A stretch of DNA of 46,130 nucleotides from Bacteroidota bacterium. GTDB taxonomy: Bacteria > Bacteroidota > Bacteroidia > B-17B0 > Aurantibacillaceae. Location: contig JABDCR010000010.1 in assembly GCA_013288015.1 (NCBI GenBank), forward strand, positions 20,437 through 66,566, in the 5' to 3' direction. Numbering within the stretch: the stretch's first letter is position 1; every line of letters begins with the position of its first letter. The notes beneath the pieces were generated by a model. It ran no database searches. It was not told where the DNA came from and saw only the letters and a program-made list of their open reading frames with translations. Positions 36,022-44,534 of this stretch are shown one piece after another. The position numbers were made by a program, and so were the translations under genes.

Positions 36022-37875
36022 TTATAAGGCATCCACTTTAATACCATATTTCTTAGCAAAGAATGTTTCTAGTTTGCTTTTATTTTCTTCCCTTAGAACA
36101 TATTCTTTCTCTTCTTCGTCTAAGTTACATACTCCAAAATTTCTAATATAATTCCCACTTAATGAATAATAATCAGAAGAATACGGCTTACTTGTTGTTT
36201 TAATATAATACCAAAACAACTTTGATTCCATAATTTTTTTAATGACTTCTAATTCTCTTCTTGAGTGTCCAACTATTGCAAGTCCATTATAGAATAACAA
36301 GTCATCATCTGAGCTAATAATATAGTTTGGTGTTCGATTGGCCATTTTTGGAAAAAATAATTTGGTTCTCATCCTTTCCAACGATTGCGTTCGGCCAAAT
36401 GCAAACCATTTTTCATATTCGCCATTTCCTTTATCCCTTTCAGATAATTTCTTTTTTTTGTCACTTAAATATTTATAAGCCTTTGGAAAGTTTTCTCTTA
36501 TAAAGTTTTCTTCTAGAAGCTTAGGCTTATCATTATTGTCGTATGGAAAAATTACTTTTTCTCTGTTCAACCTAGTTGTACTTGTCGAACTACTTATTTT
36601 ATTAGAGTTTACTATATCTCTACAAATTTCTTTTTCTATAGGGTATAGACTTCCATTTTGCAAATAGTAATAGTCTTCATCATGATTTACCGGATTAAAA
36701 ATATAAATTTCGTTATTCAGAGTTGCAATTCCGTTCCTTGTTGTGTATAAATCACCAAAAGAGACCCCAGTAGATTCAATTTTTGAAATTATCTCACTAT
36801 CTTGTAAATTCCAACCTTGTTTAGCATCTAAACTACTATATTCTATTTTGCTAAATAGGCTTAATTGTTGTGAAAGGTTTTTACTTTCACATTTGGCGTA
36901 CCTAATAAATTTTTGCTTTGTTTTTTTAATTAAACAAATACAAGTATATGTATTTCTTGACTTAAATACCTGCTCTGTGCTAAAGTCAATGATTTTAAAA
37001 TTTAAAAGCAATTCTTGAAAATATTTCCTTAAATCTCTCCCATTTAGACTTTTAAAGAAGCTATTCATTGTAATAAAGCCTAATACACCACTTTCCGATA
37101 GATTATCAATTCCAAGTTTAAAAAACGGGATATACAAATCAGTATTTCCGGATTTGCATATTTCAAATTTTTGCACTGCAGCTCTTGTTTTTTCATCCAT
37201 ATTTTTTAAGCACACATACGGTGGATTGCCTAAAACAATATCAAATCCTGAAAAATTATTTATACGTCTTTTCCAATTACACGTTAAAGCGTCTCCAACA
37301 AATAAATTAAAGTGAAATTCTTTTTTATCTTCACCTTCATTCAAAGCCAAAATTGACAATAAAATTTTTGCTCTTTTTACAGAATAAGCTTGGATATCTA
37401 AACCAAAAATTTGATATCTAAAAATATGGGCATAAGTTCTATTAGTTTTATTTTTTAATCTTTTTGCCGCATTAACTAAAAAACCACCACAACCACACGA
37501 AATATCAGCTATTTTACAAGTTTCCAGTGTATCTTTTTTTGACTGAAAAGTTTGCTTAATTATAAATTCGCGAATATTTAATGGAGTATAAATTGCACCA
37601 TTTACAACTCTGTCAGCTGGAGAAACTACAAATTCAAAAAGCTCGATTAAATCTTCCATTCCAAATTTTGGAACTTCAATATCTAATACAGAAATGAATT
37701 TTGTAAGTTTTTCATATTCTTCTTTATTATTTTCTGAAATAATAAACGATTTGAGAAATTCATTTTTCTGAACTGCTAAATTGTTTTTTTTAAAAAAGGA
37801 GGAAATAATAAGCCTATCAACATCCTTTGGTTGACTGGAGTAATTTTTTAAATATCTGAATACGTTATTTTTCAT
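36022..37875 (-). CDS. Gamma-class N6-adenine DNA methyltransferase (Eco57I/TaqI type)
   Basis: 617 aa from the ATG at 37875, which overlaps the upstream stop as ATGA; an ATG 15 nt upstream is also in frame. Motif order: NGAIYTPLNIREF (motif X, about 92-104), ADISCGCGGFLVNAA (motif I, SAM binding), GLDIQAYSVKRAK (motif II), and FDIVLGNPPYVCLKN (motif IV, catalytic NPPY about 217-220). The C-terminal half (from about 365, TTRNGIATLNNEIYIF onward) fits a TaqI-like specificity domain. It would methylate adenine N6 within a target site. No PD-(D/E)xK or HNH nuclease was seen in it or adjacent. Last gene of the MORC/kinase operon; either a self-protecting mark or a regulator of the system. Confidence 0.88.
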   Translation of the reverse strand: MKNNVFRYLKNYSSQPKDVDRLIISSFFKKNNLAVQKNEFLKSFIISENNKEEYEKLTKFISVLDIEVPKFGMEDLIELFEFVVSPADRVVNGAIYTPLNIREFIIKQTFQSKKDTLETCKIADISCGCGGFLVNAAKRLKNKTNRTYAHIFRYQIFGLDIQAYSVKRAKILLSILALNEGEDKKEFHFNLFVGDALTCNWKRRINNFSGFDIVLGNPPYVCLKNMDEKTRAAVQKFEICKSGNTDLYIPFFKLGIDNLSESGVLGFITMNSFFKSLNGRDLRKYFQELLLNFKIIDFSTEQVFKSRNTYTCICLIKKTKQKFIRYAKCESKNLSQQLSLFSKIEYSSLDAKQGWNLQDSEIISKIESTGVSFGDLYTTRNGIATLNNEIYIFNPVNHDEDYYYLQNGSLYPIEKEICRDIVNSNKISSSTSTTRLNREKVIFPYDNNDKPKLLEENFIRENFPKAYKYLSDKKKKLSERDKGNGEYEKWFAFGRTQSLERMRTKLFFPKMANRTPNYIISSDDDLLFYNGLAIVGHSRRELEVIKKIMESKLFWYYIKTTSKPYSSDYYSLSGNYIRNFGVCNLDEEEKEYVLREENKSKLETFFAKKYGIKVDAL

Positions 37876-38633
37876 AAAAGAATAGGACATATATCAGATG
37901 TAGGATTCCAGGTTACATCAGCTTGATGAAAAGGTTTCCAGTGATTTGCTAATGTGTGATAATATGGCTTCCATATTTTCTCTTGATAATGATTATTCAA
38001 CTTCACAAACCCTCTTTCTTCCGCCAAGATAGAGAATGCCGTTGGAAAAAAATTTGAAGTTAAAAATCCAACACCCAGTATAAAGTCCAAGGGAAAATGT
38101 AATAATCTCGGTGTGTCAATATACATAATTGAGCCATAATCAAATTCCGCAGAGTTAGTAGGGTTAATGTTATATTGAATATGATAAACTGGATGTGGTT
38201 CTGCCGATGTGGCTGTTAAATCATGTCTGTCTATATGAAAACCAAAATGATAAACTTTTTCTCCCACGCCTTTAACATCAACTTTAAAATTCAATTCAAG
38301 AAAAGGGTCATTCATATCATCCCACGCGTTAACATTTGCCCTTATTTTCAAATTTAAAAAGACACTACCTTTTGTTATTGTTGATGGTTTAACGTGCTTT
38401 AAAGTCTCCAATGGAATTTCAAAATCTTCAATATCATACCCCCAAACATCTGGATTGACAATACCACCTTTTAATAACGGTATTTTATTCTCATCTCTAA
38501 GTTGACCAGCAGCTTTATGAATAGGGCCAGTATTTAAATTCCCTCCAACGTACGTCTCCAATAGGTTAGCCATTTGTACCAACTGAGCTGCCTTTTCTTC
38601 GCGAAAATGCATAGTTTGTGTAGAAACTGCCAT
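37872..38633 (-). CDS. Unrecognised 253-aa protein of the MORC/kinase operon
   Basis: 253 aa, no known family recognised. No signal peptide or clear membrane helix. Alternating strands around residues 85-165 include FLNLKIRANVNAWDDMNDPFLELNFKV, followed by two His-rich blocks, FHIDRHD and HPVYHIQYN, then a hydrophobic stretch FPLDFILGVGFLTSNFF. The spaced Arg-His-Asp and His-x-x-x-His residues could form a metal or catalytic site. Start is 2 nt after the response regulator stop and its own stop shares ATGA with the methyltransferase, so it is made in step with them. Might be the effector or an adaptor of the system; this is inference only. Confidence 0.75.
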   Translation of the reverse strand: MAVSTQTMHFREEKAAQLVQMANLLETYVGGNLNTGPIHKAAGQLRDENKIPLLKGGIVNPDVWGYDIEDFEIPLETLKHVKPSTITKGSVFLNLKIRANVNAWDDMNDPFLELNFKVDVKGVGEKVYHFGFHIDRHDLTATSAEPHPVYHIQYNINPTNSAEFDYGSIMYIDTPRLLHFPLDFILGVGFLTSNFFPTAFSILAEERGFVKLNNHYQEKIWKPYYHTLANHWKPFHQADVTWNPTSDICPILL

Positions 38634-38635
38634 GC

Positions 38636-39751
38636 TTATTTTAATTTCTTTTTTAAAGTATCTATTCTTTTTAATTCAGAGGAATGTGGCCTCAAACCTT
38701 TTTCGATGCCGATTCTTTCAATAATAGCTTCGAGAGACAGGTATTTGTTTTCTTGCCAGGGCTTAAGTTCATGGGAAGAAAATATTTTAAATCCTTCTAA
38801 AGGGTCCAATGGTTTTTTGTATCCTTCGCATATTGTCCAAAATTCTGTACTGATACACTTTGGCAATGGTTTTGCCGCGATTAAACCCTTTATACCAGTT
38901 TTATCTTCTAGCAATTTTACTCTTTCATTAGCATTTATAAACGATAATTTTTTGTCTGATAGTGTTTTAAAAATACTTATAATTGAATCAGCCCACCACC
39001 GGTGCCAACCATCAGAAAATAGTCCGGCATATTTTGCACCCTTAAATACTTCACCAAGTAATTTATTCCAATTTTCACCGGATGCTTCTATATCAATTCC
39101 AAGTCTCGCAGCAACCACTCTTTCTTTTAATAATGGATTAGTATTATGAAAAAGATTTTTTACTACAAAATGGGCGAAATCATAAACCACAGTTTTGGAC
39201 TCGGCATCCAAAAATCTCTCTGCTATTCGCGGGTCAAATAAATCAATATCTTCCCTTCCGAAAATTTTTTTTAAAGATGGTGTATTAGAATTTAATTCAT
39301 TATACCCATTCGCCAATGCAGCTAATTTTTCGGAAAATTTTGGAAAGTTTGGAGTTATAGATTTTTCAAATTTATAATCAAATAAGTCATGGCTTGATTT
39401 ATCGACATCATATGTTTCTCTTATTTTTGGTTCGGTTGAGCATAAAATTATTGGAAATGCTTTAATGTCTCCTCTAGCAGTTATTGACCTTAATTCTTGT
39501 GTAATAGAAGTCGCGTTGAAATCCACTCTATCTGGGCCATCACCATCAAGTCTTAAATCAATAATAATTCCACCATAATAGTTATCTTTTCTTCCTTTAA
39601 TCAGTTCATTTCTTAAATTGCTAAATTCCTTAAACTTCGAAAGAGGAAAATACTCGACTTCAATTAAATTTACATCATTAAATCCGTTTATGATAGATTG
39701 AATTGATGAATCATTTTCATCATCTATATATAAATACTTTGCTTTACTCAT
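38636..39751 (-). CDS. Response-regulator-like protein: receiver domain plus unknown output domain
   Basis: 371 aa from the ATG at 39751, 4 nt after the kinase stop (an ATG at 39778 inside the kinase gene is in frame but less likely). Residues 1-135 are receiver-like: YLYIDDE (acidic pair), GGIIIDLRLDGDG with the phospho-acceptor Asp near 65, PIILCSTEP with the conserved Ser/Thr, and DYKFEKS with the Lys. The region about 150-371 is not recognised (GWHRWWADSI is a striking block) and shows no HTH. It should take phosphate from the double-GHKL kinase encoded next door and act through a novel output. Degenerate spacing in the receiver is possible. Confidence 0.78.
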   Translation of the reverse strand: MSKAKYLYIDDENDSSIQSIINGFNDVNLIEVEYFPLSKFKEFSNLRNELIKGRKDNYYGGIIIDLRLDGDGPDRVDFNATSITQELRSITARGDIKAFPIILCSTEPKIRETYDVDKSSHDLFDYKFEKSITPNFPKFSEKLAALANGYNELNSNTPSLKKIFGREDIDLFDPRIAERFLDAESKTVVYDFAHFVVKNLFHNTNPLLKERVVAARLGIDIEASGENWNKLLGEVFKGAKYAGLFSDGWHRWWADSIISIFKTLSDKKLSFINANERVKLLEDKTGIKGLIAAKPLPKCISTEFWTICEGYKKPLDPLEGFKIFSSHELKPWQENKYLSLEAIIERIGIEKGLRPHSSELKRIDTLKKKLK

Positions 39752-39755
39752 TCTT

Positions 39756-42065
39756 TTATTGGTTTTTTGGAATTTCAATTCTAAACGTAGTTCTAAATCC
39801 TTCGGGTGGGGTGCTCACATAAATAGTTCCTTCGTAAGCTTCAACAATATCTTTTACAATTTTAAGTCCCAAGCCAGTACCCACCAAACTATCTGCGTCA
39901 TTTGCTGAATGATTAGCGGCAGAAGTAGTAGTATAAAACGCATTAAAAATAAACTCTTCATTCTCTTTAGGTATGCCGTCTCCAGTATCAGAAAACTCTA
40001 AATAAACTAAATCATTCTCTTTGCCACATTTTATTTGAATTTCTCCTTCTTTCCGACTTCTTTTAATTGCTTTTTTTGAATTGGTATAAAGATTAAAAAG
40101 TATTGAGGCCCACTCTGATGGATGCATTGGCACTGTAAATAAATCGTAACCTTCAAAAATATGTTTATGAAGATTTATTTTTGAACGAGTAATGTCATTC
40201 TGAATTACTTTTTCAAAATCCCGAACAACATCTCTCAGTTCAATTGGCTCAAGCTCTCTTAAAACATTTCTTGATATTGCTTTGTTAAAATACGATGTAT
40301 ATGTAGTAAAAGCTTTTATATTTTCATCTAATAATTCTACTCTTTCTAAAGATTCCTTATATCCTTTAACTGCATTTTTAAGAAAACTAATATCAGCGTT
40401 AAACCCTGGTAAAAATCTTTTAATTTCATGAACAAATTCCCCAATTACTAAACCTAAACCCGCTAATATGCGAAGCATATTATTTTCATTAATCAATATT
40501 TCCTTCTCCTTTTTTTCCTCATCACGTGCTTGTTCAAATTCTCTAAATGCCTCCTTAAACTCTTCTTTTGATTTATTCGAATTAGATGACTCTCCGTCTG
40601 CATCAGAATATTCTTCATCTTCTAATATTCTTTTTAGTTTTGAAATAGTAGAATCAACTTTTTCTGAGGCTGTTTCTTCTTGTTTTTTGTATCCTTTTTG
40701 AGATGCAGTAGATTTTCTACCTCTTATATCCGATACTTTAACAACAGCACTTATTATTGAACGATAAACGAAATTTATCAATTCATCTAACGCTGGATTT
40801 TTTATAAGTCCTTCTCTACTTGAAGTTTCTTCAAACTTATAACCTTCTTTATCTTCAATTTCTACAAATCCAAAGAAACAAATATTCATATGCGGGGCTA
40901 AAACCACATTTCTGCTATTTGACTTATCTAAACCAAGCCAATCATCACCTTCTTCACCATAAGGTAAAACCCTAAAACCATTTCTATATAATCTAATTCC
41001 CCCTTTTTCATACGCTAAATTTCTTATAAAAGTAAATGCACCGGGAGAAAAAAGAGAGGGGTCATATACAAAATAATAAGTTTTAAAATGAATGCCCTTG
41101 ATTAAGGGAAATTTAATTTCTACATTATCTCTATCCTTTTCATCGTTACCAATTAAAAAAGTTTGTTTTGAAATATTTAGTTTTTTACTCTTTAGTATCC
41201 AACAACCTTGACCAGAATTTGTAACATAACCTTCAATCTCGGCTAAAGCGTGCTTAAAAATTGCCTCTTCTTCATTTATCACAGGTGTAGTATTATTACC
41301 TTCTTTTCTAAAATAGGCACTTTTAAACCCTGGGTCAATTTTTTTTTCTTCTTCTTCTTTTTTCTTTTTCGAAAGTGGAAATGGTTGAAGTAATTCAGAA
41401 GTATATCTGAAAACTCTTTTTATCATTAAGTCCGACCACCCCTCTCTTAATCCTTCAATAATTAAATCTGTACCTTCTTCTTTAGTTTTAGTAACCGACT
41501 CTATTAAATTCGTTATACTTAAAAGGTCTTTATCAGTTTCAAACCTATCCCAGTCTATGGTAATTTTGATTGCTGTCCGAGATTTTAAAGTTTGAGTTAC
41601 TATTGTAAGTTTATTTCCTAACCTTTGAGTAGCAAATCTTCCAATGCCTTTCCTTCCTGCTCTTGTTCTTTTATACCTACCTGAAATTGGATTATGTATC
41701 TTTTCGGAAGATGATAGACGCATAAATCCATTAATAAGTTGGTCTCTTGTCATTCCGACCCCATTATCTTCAATGCGTAATGTTCCTAATGGTTGCCATG
41801 CATTCTCAAAAATTAATTTTACCTCCGATGTGTCTGCATCATAAGCATTTTTGACAAGTTCGGAAACTGCAGTCTCATGTCTTCCAACAAGCTCTTTCCC
41901 AAGTCGGTTGATTATACCAGCATCAACTGAAAAACGAATTTGAGATTCATCAAGTTTTGCAATCTCATGTGAAAGAAATAAAATAACATTATTATCAGAG
42001 GAGTTCTTCTTAATTTCTTCCGCAAGTTTCTTTTTTAATTCAAGTATTTTTTTAGCATTATCCAT
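39756..42065 (-). CDS. Double-GHKL protein: MORC/Hsp90-type ATPase fused to a histidine kinase
   Basis: 769 aa from the ATG at 42065; a TTG further upstream (42146) is in frame but lies before the promoter box. N-terminal GHKL module (about 55-200): ELVKNAYDADTSEV (N box), IEDNGVGM and KGIGRFATQRLGN, the MORC/MutL/Hsp90-like form, followed by an S5-like transducer and beta-rich region. A lysine/glutamate-rich, partly coiled-coil linker (about 450-525) leads to a second module: GEFVHEIKRFLPG (H box, His546), ILFNLYTNSKKAI (N box), SDTGDGIP (G1), IFNAFYTT and GTGLGLKIV (G2). So one chain holds a clamp-type ATPase sensor and a kinase able to autophosphorylate. Soluble, no membrane segments. First gene of a four-gene operon with a receiver protein and a DNA methyltransferase. 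Confidence 0.88.
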   Translation of the reverse strand: MDNAKKILELKKKLAEEIKKNSSDNNVILFLSHEIAKLDESQIRFSVDAGIINRLGKELVGRHETAVSELVKNAYDADTSEVKLIFENAWQPLGTLRIEDNGVGMTRDQLINGFMRLSSSEKIHNPISGRYKRTRAGRKGIGRFATQRLGNKLTIVTQTLKSRTAIKITIDWDRFETDKDLLSITNLIESVTKTKEEGTDLIIEGLREGWSDLMIKRVFRYTSELLQPFPLSKKKKEEEEKKIDPGFKSAYFRKEGNNTTPVINEEEAIFKHALAEIEGYVTNSGQGCWILKSKKLNISKQTFLIGNDEKDRDNVEIKFPLIKGIHFKTYYFVYDPSLFSPGAFTFIRNLAYEKGGIRLYRNGFRVLPYGEEGDDWLGLDKSNSRNVVLAPHMNICFFGFVEIEDKEGYKFEETSSREGLIKNPALDELINFVYRSIISAVVKVSDIRGRKSTASQKGYKKQEETASEKVDSTISKLKRILEDEEYSDADGESSNSNKSKEEFKEAFREFEQARDEEKKEKEILINENNMLRILAGLGLVIGEFVHEIKRFLPGFNADISFLKNAVKGYKESLERVELLDENIKAFTTYTSYFNKAISRNVLRELEPIELRDVVRDFEKVIQNDITRSKINLHKHIFEGYDLFTVPMHPSEWASILFNLYTNSKKAIKRSRKEGEIQIKCGKENDLVYLEFSDTGDGIPKENEEFIFNAFYTTTSAANHSANDADSLVGTGLGLKIVKDIVEAYEGTIYVSTPPEGFRTTFRIEIPKNQ

Positions 42066-42086
42066 TGATAGTTGTTGGCAAAATTT

Positions 42087-42094
42087 CAAACTTA
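42087..42094 (-). promoter_or_regulatory. -7 promoter box of the MORC/kinase operon
   Basis: The minus strand reads TAAGTTTG, a full TAnnTTTG match, 21 nt before the ATG at 42065. This places the start site after the alternative TTG, fixing the CDS start. Confidence 0.5.
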
Positions 42095-42223
42095 TAGGGT
42101 AAAAATAGGTATTTTTATCATGTGTAATGCACCGTTTTTTACACAATTAAGAATGTCAGTTATTTATATAAAGTGCTATTTACCAATTATATAAAATAAA
42201 AAAACTAAAACCTTATTCTCCGA

Positions 42224-42586
42224 TTATTTCTCCTTAGCAATCTTCTTTAGGCGTGCATTTTCCGCCTCTAGCATTTTGATATATTTTTCTTTGTGGTCAT
42301 CTATGTGAAAATGCATGTTTTCAGCTTTTGCTCCTATGCTTTGTACCAAATGGTTATTTGATACATTAAATATTTGCGACGCGTCAAAATTTAAAATCTG
42401 GGCAATATCTACACTTAATATTTGTGCTATCTGCTGTATGCGTGATAGGGTTAAGTCGATTTCGTCTCGTTCTATTTTACTATAACCACTCAAACTCATG
42501 TTTAGCTCACTTGCAATTTGCTCGCGAGTTATATTTTTCAGTTCGCGGAACTTCTTAATACTATCGCCAATTTTTATTTTTTCCAT
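42224..42586 (-). CDS. XRE-family transcriptional regulator with C-terminal coiled coil
   Basis: 120 aa. HTH_3 domain at residues 6-65: IKKFRELKNITREQIASEL, MSLSGYSKIERDEIDLTLSRI is the recognition helix region. A linker with HFHID and a short charged helix (EKYIKMLEAENARLKKIAKEK) likely forms a coiled coil. It lies 158 nt upstream of the double-GHKL gene on the same strand, so it could control the system or be a neighbouring unit with its own promoter. Small HTH regulators at the front of defence operons are common; this link is inferred. Confidence 0.87.
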   Translation of the reverse strand: MEKIKIGDSIKKFRELKNITREQIASELNMSLSGYSKIERDEIDLTLSRIQQIAQILSVDIAQILNFDASQIFNVSNNHLVQSIGAKAENMHFHIDDHKEKYIKMLEAENARLKKIAKEK

Positions 42587-42723
42587 AATTAAAATTTTTT
42601 GCCTGTTTTCGTATTAAATCTTATGCCCGCTAAAGTAGCAAAATAATGTTTAAAGTGGTAAAAAAACACCTAAAATAAGACGTTTCTATTTTCTATAGCT
42701 GGTAATTTGTAAAAATAAATCTC

Positions 42724-43374
42724 ATGAAAAAAGCAGCTTTAATAGTCGTCTTAAGTATGTTAGGATTTGGAATGAATGGCCAAATAACTTGGACGGTAAC
42801 ATGTCCAAGCTGTATTAATTTTCCGGCAAATGATACTGTTTGTGCTGGCCAACAGTTGGTAATAAACTATTTGGTTTATAGTTCGTATAACACCGCTACA
42901 ACATTTACAATCCAATCTGTTATTACTCATCCGTCGCCATCTACTCAAACTATGACCATAACAACAATTCAGCCAAGTAGTACTTACACTAATACATATA
43001 CAATACCGGCACCTTCATCATTAGGGCTTCACCAAGTTTTAGTCCAAATTATAACGTATAATGCTCAAGCTACTAATAGTGCAGATGACCAAACTATTCA
43101 GGTAATTTCTTGCGGCACTACTGACATTAATAAAGAAAATAAAGATGTTATTTATAAGGCCTTTCCGGTGCCAAATACCGGTTCATTTACTTTAGAAATA
43201 GAAAACATAATTGAAAACACGGAACTAATTCTGATAAACTCCTATGGCCAAACAGTATACAAACAAATTTTGAAAGAAGGCTTTAACGCAATTAATACAA
43301 CAGGTTTATCAAGTGGGATATACTACTATTCGATTGGCCAGGCATTAAAAAGCGGGAAACTAATAATCAATTAA
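42724..43374 (+). CDS. Small secreted protein with T9SS type A sorting domain
   Basis: 216 aa. Signal peptide MKKAALIVVLSMLGFGMNGQ; a beta-rich Cys-containing region (VTCPSCINFPANDTVCAGQQ) resembling Ig-like modules; from about residue 140 a T9SS sorting domain (KAFPVPNTGSFTLEIEN, LILINSYGQTVYK, NTTGLSSGIYYYSI). Exported to the cell surface or medium. No enzymatic domain seen. Followed after 10 nt by a lipoprotein gene, so the two may form a small surface operon. Confidence 0.82.
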   Translation: MKKAALIVVLSMLGFGMNGQITWTVTCPSCINFPANDTVCAGQQLVINYLVYSSYNTATTFTIQSVITHPSPSTQTMTITTIQPSSTYTNTYTIPAPSSLGLHQVLVQIITYNAQATNSADDQTIQVISCGTTDINKENKDVIYKAFPVPNTGSFTLEIENIIENTELILINSYGQTVYKQILKEGFNAINTTGLSSGIYYYSIGQALKSGKLIIN

Positions 43375-43384
43375 AACAAAAACC

Positions 43385-43786
43385 ATGAAAAAAACAATCA
43401 AAACAATCGCAATTATCGTATTTGCATTATCAATTTTTAGCTGTAAAAAAGCCGAAACTGGGCCTACTGGAGCTACTGGGCCACAAGGCAATGCCAATGT
43501 TCAAACAACAACACAAACGATACAAGCAAGCAGTTGGAGTACGGTCACTGCAAGTAACCAGAGTTCCACATCGATTAGCATTCCTACGATTACACAAAGT
43601 ATTATTGATAAAGGCTCGGTTGAATTATTTTATTCAACAGATGGGACTAGTTGGGAAAAGTTGCCCGCCTACTTTGATTACATATATACGTTAGGAGAGG
43701 TTCAAATTTATGATAACATAAGCACGAGCAACAGCGTCCCAACATATACTGTGTATTTTAAAATTGTTGTAATAGCTGGGCAGTAA
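43385..43786 (+). CDS. Small lipoprotein with short collagen-like segment
   Basis: 133 aa. Signal peptide ending in a lipobox (LSIFSC, Cys20) indicates a lipid-anchored protein. A short Gly-x-y run, GPTGATGPQG, follows directly, as in the collagen-like lipoproteins found across Bacteroidota. The rest is a Thr/Ser-rich beta-strand domain (SWSTVTASNQSSTSISIPTI) ending near VYFKIVVIAGQ. Role unknown. It lies 10 nt after the T9SS cargo gene. Confidence 0.8.
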   Translation: MKKTIKTIAIIVFALSIFSCKKAETGPTGATGPQGNANVQTTTQTIQASSWSTVTASNQSSTSISIPTITQSIIDKGSVELFYSTDGTSWEKLPAYFDYIYTLGEVQIYDNISTSNSVPTYTVYFKIVVIAGQ

Positions 43787-44003
43787 ATAAAAAAACTAAG
43801 CTATAATTTGAAATCAACGGCGAAAAAAAATTAAATTTATTCCAGCTTAATACTTTACTACATAGGAAAGACCTGTTTCTTTACCATTAATCATTTACTG
43901 TAAGCTCTTCATATACTTATTTTGAGATATGAAGAAGCTATGCCGTATCCTTAATATTCGTTTCAAATATTTGTTAGAAAAGATATTCTGTCATATATTT
44001 AAA

Positions 44004-44020
44004 TTTCTAAATTTTAGAAA
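44004..44020. repeat. 7-bp inverted repeat just before the 170-aa orphan gene
   Basis: TTTCTAA-ATT-TTAGAAA lies 1 nt before the ATG at 44022, and a near-consensus -7 box TAAATTTC overlaps its left arm. A regulator site is plausible. Confidence 0.35.
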
Positions 44021-44021
44021 C

Positions 44022-44534
44022 ATGAAAAATCATGATAAGGTTTTACTAACAAATAAGTATCAGGAATTGGATGCAAAAGTTAAAGAACATCTAAGTATAT
44101 TGAGAGATTTCTTAAGTGATAAAATGCTTTATCCTGAAGGCGACCCAGACATTCAGATATATAATAATGCTGTGAATTTCCTTAGATATGCTGATGGAGA
44201 ATATATAGAGTTTAAATATCTAAATAGAAAATTTTGGGTTGAAGTTGACTATGCAAGTAATTATGCATACGCTACACTAAGAACGTATGAAATATTTCCT
44301 GGAGAAAGAGACCGTTCAAAAAAAAAATATGTGTTAATTGAACACATGGATATAAATATTACATCGAAAGGTGCCCTAGCAGCCCTCTACGGAGGAAAAA
44401 CTATTCCAGCAACCCATTTTAAAACAGGTAAAAAAATTTCTATTGAATTAAAAGATAGGCAAGTAACAGAATTAAAGAAAAACTATATTGATTTGCTGTG
44501 GGCTGTGGTTATTGAACCTAGTGTACAATCATAA
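44022..44534 (+). CDS. Orphan hypothetical protein
   Basis: 170 aa from the ATG at 44022; an in-frame ATG at 43929 would add a basic, hydrophobic 31-residue leader (RFKYLLEKIFCHIFKFLNF), but the inverted repeat and near-consensus box just before 44022 favour the shorter form. No family recognised. The sequence starts helical (NKYQELDAKVKEHLSILRDFL), then has an Asp/Tyr-rich beta region (YLNRKFWVEVDYASNYAYA) and ends in strands and a helix. No signal peptide in the short form, no membrane segments. Confidence 0.6.
   Translation: MKNHDKVLLTNKYQELDAKVKEHLSILRDFLSDKMLYPEGDPDIQIYNNAVNFLRYADGEYIEFKYLNRKFWVEVDYASNYAYATLRTYEIFPGERDRSKKKYVLIEHMDINITSKGALAALYGGKTIPATHFKTGKKISIELKDRQVTELKKNYIDLLWAVVIEPSVQS

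Noticed and set aside
36022-42065. Assignment to the known Detocs two-component defence system
   Set aside because: The kinase here carries an N-terminal MORC/Hsp90-type ATPase module and the operon includes a DNA methyltransferase; no nucleosidase or other known Detocs effector domain was seen in the receiver protein.
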